Below, piece by piece: positions 12,925-20,153 of a stretch of DNA of 38,517 bases (its first letter is position 1; each line of letters opens with the position of its first letter). Source of the DNA: CAZFZQ01 sp964522845 (GTDB lineage: Bacteria; Patescibacteriota; Patescibacteriia; GCA-002772895). The notes beneath the pieces are model-generated. The model had not been told where the DNA came from, searched no databases, and saw only the letters and a list, made by a program, of their open reading frames with translations. The position numbers were made by a program, and so were the translations under genes. The stretch is from the NCBI GenBank assembly GCA_964522845.1, contig CAZFZQ010000003.1, positions 1 through 38,517 on the forward strand, read 5' to 3'.

Positions 12925-14184
12925 ATGCGTATTACCATCGGCCATATAGACAAAATTGAAGGGCATTTGGGTTTTGAAGCGGAATTATTTGACGGCAATA
13001 TCAAAGCCGCGTTTTTGGATGTGCTGGAAGGCGCGAGAATGATTGAGGGTATTGTGCGAGGAAGATACTATGAAGATATTCCAATTATCACGTCGCGCAT
13101 TTGCGGGGTTTGTCCCGTGGTTCATAATTTGGCATCCATCAAAGCGCTGGAAGCCGCGCTGGGCGTGAAAGCGGATAAGATTATAATACTTTTTAGAAAA
13201 CTTATGCTTTTGGGAGAGCTGATTCAATCGCATATGTTGCACGTGTTTTTGCTTTCCGCGCCGGATTTTTTAGGCAACACCAATGATCTGGATGTAATTA
13301 AAAAATTTCCCCGCGAAGCGGAGGCGGCGTTTTTTGTCCGCGATTTTGGAACGAAAATTATGAAAGCTGTCGGCGGCCGCGCCGTGCATCCGATTGCATC
13401 CGAGGTCGGCGGTTTCAAGATTTTACCGGAGCGGCGCGAGCTGGAAGAAATTTTGGTTGAAGTTGACAAGGTAATGAACGCGGCGCTCGCGGTTCATAAA
13501 TTGATTATGAAAATAAAATTTCCGGAATTGAATATTGATTTACGGCCGGTTTCTTTAGCTAATGCCGGCGAATATGAATATTATGAGGGCGATGTTATTT
13601 CCGGGCAGGGCTTGCGTTTGTCATTGCAAAAATTTTACAGTTCAATAGAAGAATTGCAAAGGCCAAAAAGTCCGGTTAAGGAAACAGAAATTTATAACAG
13701 GCATTATTTGGTTGGAGCTTTGGCGCGCGTTTTGAATCAGGGCGATTTTTTGAATGACGCGGCGAAAAAGGCTTTGGAAAAATTGCCCGTGGAAAAAATA
13801 AAAACTAATCCTTTTTATAATCTTCCGGCGCAGTCGGTGGAAATCTTGCATTTTATTGAAGAAATTAAAAAAATAATCAAACAGTTGCTGGCATTAAATA
13901 TTCCTCGCGAATCGCGGCAAAAAGTTGAATTGCGCGCGGGGGAGGGGGTGGGAGCGGTTGAGGCGCCGCGGGGAACTTTGCTTCATTATTATAAGCTGGA
14001 TAAAAATGGGCGCGTGACGGACTCCAATATTATTACTCCGACCGCGCAGTTTTTGAATGACCTGGAACATTCGCTCGCAATTTATTTGCCGCAAATAAAA
14101 AATTTGCCGGAAACGGAACGCGCGCAAAAAATAAAATCCCTTGTCCGCGCCTACGATCCTTGCATCTCTTGCGCGACACACTGA
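12925..14184 (+). CDS. hydA: NiFe hydrogenase large (alpha) subunit
   Basis: A 419-residue catalytic subunit. The four NiFe ligands are present: RICGVCPVVH at residues 58-67 (Cys60, Cys63) and DPCISCATH at 411-419 (Cys413, Cys416). It oxidises or evolves H2, coupled to NAD(P)(H) through HydD, HydB and HydG; group 3b enzymes can also reduce polysulfide. Unusually, translation stops right after the final His of DPCxxCxxH. Most large subunits carry a short extension that a maturation protease removes after Ni insertion; none is encoded here. It follows hydD after a palindromic repeat and is probably in the same transcript. Confidence 0.94.
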   Translation: MRITIGHIDKIEGHLGFEAELFDGNIKAAFLDVLEGARMIEGIVRGRYYEDIPIITSRICGVCPVVHNLASIKALEAALGVKADKIIILFRKLMLLGELIQSHMLHVFLLSAPDFLGNTNDLDVIKKFPREAEAAFFVRDFGTKIMKAVGGRAVHPIASEVGGFKILPERRELEEILVEVDKVMNAALAVHKLIMKIKFPELNIDLRPVSLANAGEYEYYEGDVISGQGLRLSLQKFYSSIEELQRPKSPVKETEIYNRHYLVGALARVLNQGDFLNDAAKKALEKLPVEKIKTNPFYNLPAQSVEILHFIEEIKKIIKQLLALNIPRESRQKVELRAGEGVGAVEAPRGTLLHYYKLDKNGRVTDSNIITPTAQFLNDLEHSLAIYLPQIKNLPETERAQKIKSLVRAYDPCISCATH

Positions 14185-14267
14185 GAAATAGAAATAAAAA
14201 AGCAAAAAAACATAGAAACAAAATAGAATATTCGCTGAGCTTGTTGAGGGGCTTCATTTTATCAAAT

Positions 14268-14582
14268 ATGGAAATTAAATTTTTTGATGATATTCTGGAA
14301 AAATTTATCGGGAATCTTGAACCGCCGGCTGTCGCAAAAATTTTGCGCACGATTGATTTATTGGAAAAATTCGGAAATAATTTAGGTCTGCCACATAGTA
14401 AAAAGATTGGCTCGCAATTATTTGAATTACGAGTCAGAGGAAAACAGGAGGTTCGGATTTTTTATACTTTTAATATGAATACGGCTGTTTTGCTCCACGG
14501 GTTTATAAAGAAGACTGATAAAATTCTAAAAAAAGAACTTGAAGCGGCATTGCGGAAAATAAAAGCTCTTGACACCTTATAA
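14268..14582 (+). CDS. RelE/HigB-like toxin (phage Gp49-like family)
   Basis: A 104-residue protein from ATG 14268. The sequence MEIKFFDDILEKFIGNL, VAKILRTIDLLEKFG and the conserved core GSQLFELRVRGKQEVRIFYTF...VLLHGFIKKTDKI match HigB toxins of the Gp49-like family, ribosome-dependent mRNA interferases. The toxin-first order with an HTH antitoxin 24 nt downstream is the HigBA layout. The longer frame from 14160 overlaps the hydA end and is not credible. It sits directly after hydA. Confidence 0.88.
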   Translation: MEIKFFDDILEKFIGNLEPPAVAKILRTIDLLEKFGNNLGLPHSKKIGSQLFELRVRGKQEVRIFYTFNMNTAVLLHGFIKKTDKILKKELEAALRKIKALDTL

Positions 14583-14597
14583 CATATATGTTATACT
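14569..14597 (+). promoter_or_regulatory. Antitoxin promoter with palindromic operator in the spacer
   Basis: -35 TTGACA (14569-14574), a 17-nt spacer and -10 TATACT (14592-14597). The spacer contains a perfect 18-nt palindrome (14578-14595, TATAACATA and its complement), a likely operator for the HTH antitoxin. The -35 lies in the end of the toxin gene. Confidence 0.75.
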
Positions 14598-14606
14598 ATA
14601 ATCAGT

Positions 14607-14879
14607 ATGAAATCATATCAACAAATTAAACAAAAATTGTTAAAACGCAAGGATGTGCGCGGGGCTTATGATGCACTCGGGCCGGAGTTTGCGTTGATAG
14701 AGATGATTATTGAAAGACGGCTCAAGCGTGGATTGACGCAAGCGCAATTGGCGCAAAAAATTGGCACCAAACAGACGGCTATTGCCCGTCTGGAATCCGG
14801 CGCGTATAATCCGACGGTTAAGTTTTTAAATAAAGTGGCAAAAGCGCTCGGCGCCAAGTTGTCTTTTTCTATCCGTTAG
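14607..14879 (+). CDS. XRE-family HTH antitoxin (HigA-like)
   Basis: A 90-residue protein with a helix-turn-helix at about residues 33-86 (RGLTQAQLAQKIGTKQTAIARLESGAYNPTVKFLNKVAKALG). It pairs with the HigB-like toxin upstream, neutralising it and repressing the operon. A separate strong promoter with a palindromic operator lies in the end of the toxin gene, so antitoxin can be made in excess and autoregulated. The -10 ends 9 nt before the ATG, predicting a leaderless or nearly leaderless transcript. A terminator follows at 14903. Confidence 0.9.
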   Translation: MKSYQQIKQKLLKRKDVRGAYDALGPEFALIEMIIERRLKRGLTQAQLAQKIGTKQTAIARLESGAYNPTVKFLNKVAKALGAKLSFSIR

Positions 14880-14902
14880 GAGCTAGTGGTCGATATCATC
14901 AG

Positions 14903-14923
14903 AAGTCCTTTTTGGGCTTTTTT
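14903..14923 (+). terminator. Terminator after the antitoxin gene
   Basis: AAGTCC pairs with GGGCTT (one G-U) around a TTTTT loop, followed by a T-run. It is a shortened relative of the repeated terminator near tRNA-His. Confidence 0.7.
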
Positions 14924-14940
14924 AGTTTGTAACTTTCCTC

Positions 14941-15030
14941 TGTCATTCCCGCACTGTGATTACACAGCATAAACTCCGGCGGGAATCCAGGCCCGCTCCT
15001 CCCTTTGGAAAAGGGAGGTTGGGAGGGATT
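14941..15030. repeat. Composite of two palindromic repeats
   Basis: 14941-14993 is a GTCATTCCCG...CGGGAATCCAGG repeat. It is followed by CTCCTCCCTTTGGAAAAGGGAGG (14996-15018), an intergenic member of the family also found in frame inside hydG and the STT3-like gene. Confidence 0.65.
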
Positions 15031-15090
15031 TTATATTTTGCCAAAAATATCCGCCGTGATAAACTGATAAGAGAAATAAATTTTATTTTT

Positions 15091-17049
15091 ATGCCTAAAA
15101 AACCGAACAAAATAGAGTCGCTAGAAATAGAACGACCCGTGCCGGCGCAAGAACAGTCATCAATCACGTTGCGGCAGATGAAAATCGCGCAAATTGATAA
15201 TGAGCTTCAAATTTTAGAGTCCGATGGGGAGGCAACCGGAGAAGAGGCCGCGGATATTGAAAACCGCCGCCGCGAATTGCAGAACGAGAAAAAAATCAAT
15301 GAATATTTGATTGAAAATTTACCGGATACAGAGGAAAGAATCGCCGAACCGATGGATTCGCGTTGCGAGGTGTCTGTTGTGATCCCTGTCTACGGTGAGC
15401 GGGATTGGATTTTTCGGCCGCTTGAAAGTTTGGCAAATCAAAAGGGCGTAAAACCAGATCAGTATGAAGTTATTTTTGTCATCAACAACCCTCCCGAAGA
15501 ACCGGAAAAGAAAGCGGGCGAAACCGAAGCGGACTACAAAAGAAAATTAGAGCTTTATCGTCAATCCGCCGGTGCCAACGGCGAAAATGCGCAGGTTTTG
15601 AAAATTATCAATTATATAAATGAAGGCGGAGCGGAGCCGGAATTGAATCAATATGAAAAGAAAGTTATTGAAGAAATTAAGAAAAAGGGAATAAAAATTT
15701 TTGCCATAGACAAATCCAGTCCGGGTAGGACTTTGCCGGAGCAAGATGCGAATGTTGGCGGCGCGAGAAACCGAGGCGTGGCCGAAGCGGCGGCCAGATT
15801 TTATGAACAAAAAAAAGAAAATGGCATTATCGCGCAGACCGACAGCGATACAAAAGTTGATGAGCATTATATTAAAAATTTGATTAAAGTTTTTAAAGAA
15901 CGGCCGGAATTGGTTGGTTTAAAAGGAGAGCTGGAGTTTCAGATAATAGAGCCAAAGGATGCGTTGTTTAGAATATCTAAAATATATGAAGAGATTGGAT
16001 ATAAACATAGGGAATTATTGCATTTTTCTACTCAAGCGGATGCAAACGAGGTAGAACAGAATGATAAAATCGTAAATTTTTCCGGAGCCAATATGGCCAG
16101 CCGCGCGTATGAAGCGGCGATTGTCGGCGGCGTGCCAAAATTAGGCGGCGGTGAAGATCCGGCTTTTGGCAAGCGACTATCCGCAATCGGCGAAATAGAT
16201 AAAGTTTTAGAAGTTAAAGTTATAACCGCAGAACGGCGTTCGGCGCGAACCGCAGTTTGGGCCGGCCACGGGCAAGAAATTATCAGGCAGCAGGAAAAAG
16301 TAAAAGCAGGGGACTTGACGATTGATAGTAAAGATAAAATATTATTTGGAAAACGCGTTGAAGAAGGAGTAAGGAAGCTGTTTGAAACGGGCGAAATAAC
16401 GGCGGAAAATTTAGAGCAACTGGTATCTGTTGATGGAAGGCCGTTATTGAGCAACAGAGACGCAAAATTGTTTGCTGACAGACTAAAGGGTTATTCCAAT
16501 TTAGATCAATTTTCGGTAGTGCCGCGCGATTCTGAATTGGCTGCAGTTGAGGGAAGATTACGATTAGAAATTGATAAGAGATTACCGCCCATTCCGGTAG
16601 AACAGGCCGTTTCAAATATAATAAAGTCATTAAACGTTGACAAAAAATTAGAAAAGAATTTTAATACTATTTTTCAGCAAATGTCCAAGGAAGAAAATGA
16701 TTGGGTGGAAAAAAGGATTAAAATATTGAATAATTTGATAGATATTATTTATGGGAATAAAGTCGGAGTTTTAGATGATAATAAATTGATAGAAATTATT
16801 GCCGCAAATAAAAAACAGCTTGGTTTTGGCGACGAAGAAATAAAAAAAATAGGCGAAGACAGAGAGGCGATTATGCAGTTGGTTAAAATTTTTAATAGCG
16901 CTAAAAATAGACAAGATGCTTGGAAAAAATTGAGAAGCGAGCTTGCGGATAGATTGACTTATATAGAAGATAGTTCTTTGCGCTATAATTGTATCCGCTT
17001 GAGAGCGATGCAACAGGCAGTTGAAGAAGCCAAAGAAGAAAAGAAATAA
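15091..17049 (+). CDS. Large GT2-family glycosyltransferase with long extensions
   Basis: A 652-residue protein. Residues about 1-90 are charged and helical, probably coiled coil. A GT-A glycosyltransferase family 2 domain follows at about 93-380: VSVVIPVYGERDWIFRPLESL, NVGGARNRGVAEA, and the metal-binding region AQTDSDTKVDEHY. The C-terminal 250 residues are helical, charged and not recognised. No membrane segment is seen, so the enzyme is cytoplasmic or peripheral. Start: ATG 15091, since the longer frame reads through a palindromic repeat. It forms a pair with the kinase-like gene 26 nt downstream. Donor and acceptor sugars are unknown. Confidence 0.78.
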   Translation: MPKKPNKIESLEIERPVPAQEQSSITLRQMKIAQIDNELQILESDGEATGEEAADIENRRRELQNEKKINEYLIENLPDTEERIAEPMDSRCEVSVVIPVYGERDWIFRPLESLANQKGVKPDQYEVIFVINNPPEEPEKKAGETEADYKRKLELYRQSAGANGENAQVLKIINYINEGGAEPELNQYEKKVIEEIKKKGIKIFAIDKSSPGRTLPEQDANVGGARNRGVAEAAARFYEQKKENGIIAQTDSDTKVDEHYIKNLIKVFKERPELVGLKGELEFQIIEPKDALFRISKIYEEIGYKHRELLHFSTQADANEVEQNDKIVNFSGANMASRAYEAAIVGGVPKLGGGEDPAFGKRLSAIGEIDKVLEVKVITAERRSARTAVWAGHGQEIIRQQEKVKAGDLTIDSKDKILFGKRVEEGVRKLFETGEITAENLEQLVSVDGRPLLSNRDAKLFADRLKGYSNLDQFSVVPRDSELAAVEGRLRLEIDKRLPPIPVEQAVSNIIKSLNVDKKLEKNFNTIFQQMSKEENDWVEKRIKILNNLIDIIYGNKVGVLDDNKLIEIIAANKKQLGFGDEEIKKIGEDREAIMQLVKIFNSAKNRQDAWKKLRSELADRLTYIEDSSLRYNCIRLRAMQQAVEEAKEEKK

Positions 17050-17052
17050 TTT

Positions 17053-17079
17053 ATGCACGATATACATTTGGCTATATGA
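17053..17079 (+). pseudogene. Relic of a hypA 5' end
   Basis: ATGCACGATATACATTTGGCT encodes MHDIHLA, matching the start of the real hypA at 17954 (MHDLHLA) with three silent or conservative base changes. After GCT a 4-nt difference brings in a TGA, so the frame stops after eight codons. The downstream kinase-like gene starts inside this relic. Confidence 0.5.
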
Positions 17080-17942
17080 TAAAAGAAAAACAATTTCAAT
17101 TATCGCCGGAAAAGGCGGTACCGGCCGGTGAAAAAGAAAAAGGATTGCCGGAAATTTTAAAAAATTTGCATGAGATTAGGGGACAATTTTTATCCAGTGG
17201 CGTATTTTTTGATGTTTATGATGCGGATATAAAAAACGACGAAGGGAGAGATTTTGTAATTAAGGATTTTAGGAGTGGCGATAAACTTATGAGTCGGGAA
17301 GAACAGGCTTCGCTTTTCCAGCATCAATATTATGAGTACGAACAGTTAAAATCAGTTATAGGTGATAATTTTTTTCCGGAAAGCTATTGGTTGAGGTCGC
17401 AGGATTTTAGCGAAGACGAGGCGCATAAGTTTTATCAAAAACCGGGAATGGGCGCGAACACTTTCCGCGAATATATAAAAGTTCAGATGGACAGATATTT
17501 GCGCGGCCGGCAGAGCCAGGATGATACGCACCAATTTTCAAAAAAAATTGGAAATCTTGTTGGCGCTAAACACGGGAACGAAGAGGCACCGTTTATCGGC
17601 GGCGTAGTTCAGGAAAAAATTCACGGCGTTTCTTTTGAAGAAGCTATGAAAAAAATTGATAAAGGTAGTGAGGTTTACGCAAAGATGCAAGAGAATGTCA
17701 GAAATTTGATCAGAGGGTTGGAAGAATATCATGCGCAAAGCGATTACGCCGCGTTTACTTGGCATCGGTTGGGGAGTGAAAATGTAATGTGCGAAACAGA
17801 TAAAGATGGGAATCTGACGGGCAAAGTGGTTGTGGTTGACGCGAATTTTACAGAACGGCCGAACAAAACTTATAAAAAAAGTGTTGAAAAGAAAATGATC
17901 AAGAATATTTTTGAACCGTTAGAAGATTTTTTTGAATTATAA
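17076..17942 (+). CDS. Hypothetical protein, distant kinase-like fold
   Basis: A 288-residue soluble protein not assigned to a named family. Several stretches recall the protein-kinase fold: SGVFFDVYDADI (nucleotide-binding strand pair), RDFVIKDF (the VxK of strand 3), GGVVQEKIHGVSFEEAM (hinge), and EEYHAQSDYAAFTWHRLGSENVM followed by VVVVDANF, where the N and D could be the catalytic-loop and metal-binding residues. This is pattern matching, not proof. It lies 26 nt after the GT2 gene and 11 nt before hypA, so it may act on the glycosyltransferase product or partner protein. Confidence 0.55.
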   Translation: MIKEKQFQLSPEKAVPAGEKEKGLPEILKNLHEIRGQFLSSGVFFDVYDADIKNDEGRDFVIKDFRSGDKLMSREEQASLFQHQYYEYEQLKSVIGDNFFPESYWLRSQDFSEDEAHKFYQKPGMGANTFREYIKVQMDRYLRGRQSQDDTHQFSKKIGNLVGAKHGNEEAPFIGGVVQEKIHGVSFEEAMKKIDKGSEVYAKMQENVRNLIRGLEEYHAQSDYAAFTWHRLGSENVMCETDKDGNLTGKVVVVDANFTERPNKTYKKSVEKKMIKNIFEPLEDFFEL

Positions 17943-17953
17943 TTTGAGAAAAT

Positions 17954-18211
17954 ATGCACGACCTACACTTGGCTGATAAAATTGTAAAACAGATCCTGGA
18001 ATTTGCGGCGAAAAATAATTTTAAAAAAATCACCGGCGTGGAAATAAAAGTCGGCGAGATTTTGGAGCATGGCGAGATGGTTAATCCGGAAAATTTATCT
18101 TTTAATCTCGGAATGCTCGCGCAAGGCACGCCGGCGGACGGCGCGCGATTTAAAATAGAAAAATTTGACCGTCAAGGCGAATATGAACTAACGGAAATAG
18201 AAGGGGAATAG
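17954..18211 (+). CDS. hypA: Short HypA-like nickel chaperone without zinc domain
   Basis: An 85-residue protein starting MHDLHLADKIVKQILEFA, with the N-terminal His2 Ni ligand of HypA, and the HypA core pattern VEIKVGEILEHGEMVNPENLSFNLGMLAQGTPADGARFKIEKF. Normal HypA is about 113-118 residues with two CxxC pairs forming a zinc site; here that segment is absent, the frame ending after YELTEIEGE. It would deliver nickel to HydA. It is separated from hydA by toxin-antitoxin and glycosyltransferase genes. A terminator follows at 18227. Confidence 0.8.
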   Translation: MHDLHLADKIVKQILEFAAKNNFKKITGVEIKVGEILEHGEMVNPENLSFNLGMLAQGTPADGARFKIEKFDRQGEYELTEIEGE

Positions 18212-18226
18212 ACCCCCTTGACTTCT

Positions 18227-18253
18227 AAAAAGATGCATTTGACATCTTTTTTT
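18227..18253 (+). terminator. Terminator after hypA, overlapping the rrf2 promoter
   Basis: AAAAAGATG (18227-18235) pairs with CATCTTTTT (18243-18251) around a 7-nt loop, followed by further T. The -35 box of the next promoter (18239-18244) lies in the loop and right arm. Confidence 0.75.
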
Positions 18254-18267
18254 ATTTGTTATATAGT
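18239..18267 (+). promoter_or_regulatory. Promoter of the rrf2-type regulator gene
   Basis: -35 TTGACA (18239-18244), a 17-nt spacer and -10 TATAGT (18262-18267). The predicted transcript start falls at the edge of the palindrome at 18277. Confidence 0.75.
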
Positions 18268-18276
18268 ATAACAAAA

Positions 18277-18305
18277 GTAATTCTTACTAATTTAGTAAGA
18301 ATTAC
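18277..18305. promoter_or_regulatory. 29-nt perfect palindrome upstream of rrf2 (operator)
   Basis: GTAATTCTTACTAA and its exact complement flank one central T. It is repeated, with a central A, at 18724-18752 before iscS. Overlap with the transcript start fits repression by the Rrf2 protein encoded next. Confidence 0.85.
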
Positions 18306-18313
18306 AAAAATAT

Positions 18314-18718
18314 ATGAAACAATTTTTGGAAGTGCCAACAAGAATTCACAATGCAATAATCGTTTTGTCGTTTTTAGCCGGATACAAAGGAAAATACGCG
18401 GCTTCTTTAAGTTTGATAAGCGGGGATCTAAAATTGCCTCACACCTATTTGGAGCAAATTATGCCGTCGTTAAAACGGGCCGGTTTCGTAAAAGCATATC
18501 GCGGTTCGGCTGGCGGTTATCGACTGGCAAAAAAGGCGGGGATGATTTCGTTTTTGAATGTTATAGCCGCGCTGGACGGAGATATGCGCGTGGCAAATTG
18601 CGTATCCGGCGGCAAATGCGGAATAGAAAATAAATGTCCTTCCAGGAAAATTCATATAAAATTGCAAGACGAACTGAATAAAAGTTTGAATAAAATAAAA
18701 ATCTCCGATTTTAAATAA
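18314..18718 (+). CDS. Rrf2-family regulator, IscR-like with three Cys
   Basis: A 134-residue winged-helix regulator. The HTH region is at about residues 24-75 (KYAASLSLISGDLKLPHTYLEQIMPSLKRAGFVKAYRGSAGGYRLAKK). Three Cys at C-x5-C-x5-C (CVSGGKCGIENKC) near 95-107 match the Fe-S ligand loop of IscR-type Rrf2 proteins. By analogy it senses Fe-S status and controls the cysteine desulfurase genes downstream. The same 29-nt palindrome stands before this gene and before iscS, so autoregulation plus control of iscS is strongly suggested. Confidence 0.92.
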   Translation: MKQFLEVPTRIHNAIIVLSFLAGYKGKYAASLSLISGDLKLPHTYLEQIMPSLKRAGFVKAYRGSAGGYRLAKKAGMISFLNVIAALDGDMRVANCVSGGKCGIENKCPSRKIHIKLQDELNKSLNKIKISDFK

Positions 18719-18723
18719 AAAAA

Positions 18724-18752
18724 GTAATTCTTACTAAATTAGTAAGAATTAC
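18724..18752. promoter_or_regulatory. 29-nt perfect palindrome upstream of iscS (operator)
   Basis: The arms are identical to those at 18277-18305. It starts 5 nt after the rrf2 stop and ends 10 nt before the iscS ATG. No clear promoter lies between, so it may block read-through, act as an RNA hairpin, or control a weak local promoter. Confidence 0.82.
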
Positions 18753-18762
18753 AAAAAGAAAT

Positions 18763-19974
18763 ATGAAAATAAAAATGAAACAAATTTATTTGGATCATGC
18801 GGCCACGACGCCGGTGAGAAAGGAAGTATTGGAGGCGATGCTGCCGTATTTTTCTGATATGTTCGGCAATCCGTCCAGTTTTCATTCCGTGGGGAAAACT
18901 GCTAAAGACGCCATGGAAACTGCACGCGAGGCGATCGCCAAAATTTTGAATTGTCGGACCGCGGAAATTATTTTTACGGCCGGCGGAGCGGAGTCTGATA
19001 ACTTGGCGATTCTTGGCGCGGCGCGGGCGAATAAAAATTATGGCGAGCATATTATCACTTCAAAAATAGAACACCCGGCCGTACTGGAATCGTGCAGAAA
19101 ACTGAAAAAAGAAGGATTTGAAGTAACCTATCTGCCGGTTGATAAAGAGGGGATTGTGAAATTGGATGAACTTAAAAAAGCGTTGCGCAAGGATACGGTT
19201 TTGGTTTCCATTATGTATGCCAATAATGAAATCGGCACGATTCAGCCGGTAAAAGAAATCGCAAAGATATTGCGCGAATTTAGAAAATCAAAACATCTCC
19301 CTCCCCCTCGGGCAGGGGGAGAATCTGAAGTTCCATATTTTCACATCGATGCTTGCCAGGCCGCGGGCGCGCTGGAGATGGATGTTGCGAAACTTGGTGT
19401 GGATATGTTAACTTTTAATGGCAGTAAAATTTATGGGCCTAAAGGCATCGGCGCGCTTTATGTAAAAAAAGGCGTAAAAATTGAACCGCTGATTTATGGC
19501 GGCGGACAAGAAAGAAAAATGCGGAGTGGCACGGAAAATACTCCGGCGATTATTGGTTTGGCTAAGGCGCTGGAGTTGGCGCAGGCGGAACGCGAAAAAG
19601 AAAATAGCCGCCTTATTGCGCTGCGCGATTATTTTATAAAAGAAGCGCTAAAAAAAATTTCCGGCGCGCGGCTGAACGGTTCGGCAAAAATGCGTTTGCC
19701 TAACAACATCAACATTTCCGTCCCGCGCGTTGAAGGCGAAGCCATGGTTTTGTATCTGGACAGCTATGGAATTTATGTTTCCACGGGTTCGGCTTGCAGT
19801 TCGGCATCGCTTTTGCCCTCGCACGTGCTTTTGGCGCTTGGACTCTCGCATGATATGGCGCATAACAGTTTGCGTTTTACGCTTGGCCGCAAAACCACCA
19901 AAGCCGATCTGGATTATGTTCTGGAAGTTCTGCCGAAAATTATTAAAAAATTAACAGAAATATCATCATTATAA
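18763..19974 (+). CDS. iscS: Cysteine desulfurase (NifS/IscS type)
   Basis: A 403-residue PLP enzyme that takes sulfur from cysteine for Fe-S assembly. Motifs: YLDHAATTPVRKEVLEAM at the N-terminus, HIDACQAAGALEMDV, the PLP lysine in NGSKIYGPKG (the usual His before Lys is replaced by Ser), and the active-site Cys loop STGSACSSASLLPSHVLLALG. Residues about 178-189 (HLPPPRAGGESE) are a short insert from an in-frame palindromic repeat (19296-19330) placed just before the conserved FHIDACQ strand. It forms a cluster with rrf2, iscU and ferredoxin. A second in-frame ATG at 18775 is possible. Confidence 0.93.
   Translation: MKIKMKQIYLDHAATTPVRKEVLEAMLPYFSDMFGNPSSFHSVGKTAKDAMETAREAIAKILNCRTAEIIFTAGGAESDNLAILGAARANKNYGEHIITSKIEHPAVLESCRKLKKEGFEVTYLPVDKEGIVKLDELKKALRKDTVLVSIMYANNEIGTIQPVKEIAKILREFRKSKHLPPPRAGGESEVPYFHIDACQAAGALEMDVAKLGVDMLTFNGSKIYGPKGIGALYVKKGVKIEPLIYGGGQERKMRSGTENTPAIIGLAKALELAQAEREKENSRLIALRDYFIKEALKKISGARLNGSAKMRLPNNINISVPRVEGEAMVLYLDSYGIYVSTGSACSSASLLPSHVLLALGLSHDMAHNSLRFTLGRKTTKADLDYVLEVLPKIIKKLTEISSL
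19296..19330 (+). repeat. In-frame palindromic repeat insert in iscS
   Basis: CTCCCTCCCCCTCGGGCAGG followed by GGGAG forms a hairpin (CTCCCCCTC...GAGGGGGAG-like). It encodes LPPPRAGGES within a variable loop of the desulfurase. Confidence 0.65.
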
Positions 19975-19981
19975 TTAATTC

Positions 19982-20016
19982 GAATCTATCTCAAAAATTA
20001 TTTTTGATATAGGTTC
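19982..20016. repeat. Inverted repeat after iscS
   Basis: Two 16-nt arms (19982-19997 and 20001-20016) pair with one mismatch and one G-U around a TTA loop. There is no T-run, so it is a stable hairpin rather than a standard terminator. Confidence 0.6.
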
Positions 20017-20025
20017 TAAAATAGT

Positions 20026-20145
20026 ATGGACAAAAATTATTACGGGAAAATTTATAAGACTGCTCATTTGAGAACGTTAAGATTTACCAAATTGGTTAAG
20101 AGTTGCGGCAAATGGTCGCGATGCCCGAAAAGCGCTAATCATTAA
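20026..20145 (+). CDS. Possible small basic protein between iscS and iscU
   Basis: A 39-residue ORF, ATG to TAA, too short for usual calling. It starts MDKNYYGKIYKTAHLRTL and ends SCGKWSRCPKSANH, is strongly basic and carries a C-x5-C pair. It fits exactly into the otherwise empty gap between iscS and iscU, 8 nt before the latter. No Shine-Dalgarno is seen. It could be a genuine small protein or chance. Confidence 0.3.
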   Translation: MDKNYYGKIYKTAHLRTLRFTKLVKSCGKWSRCPKSANH

Positions 20146-20153
20146 CCCACACT

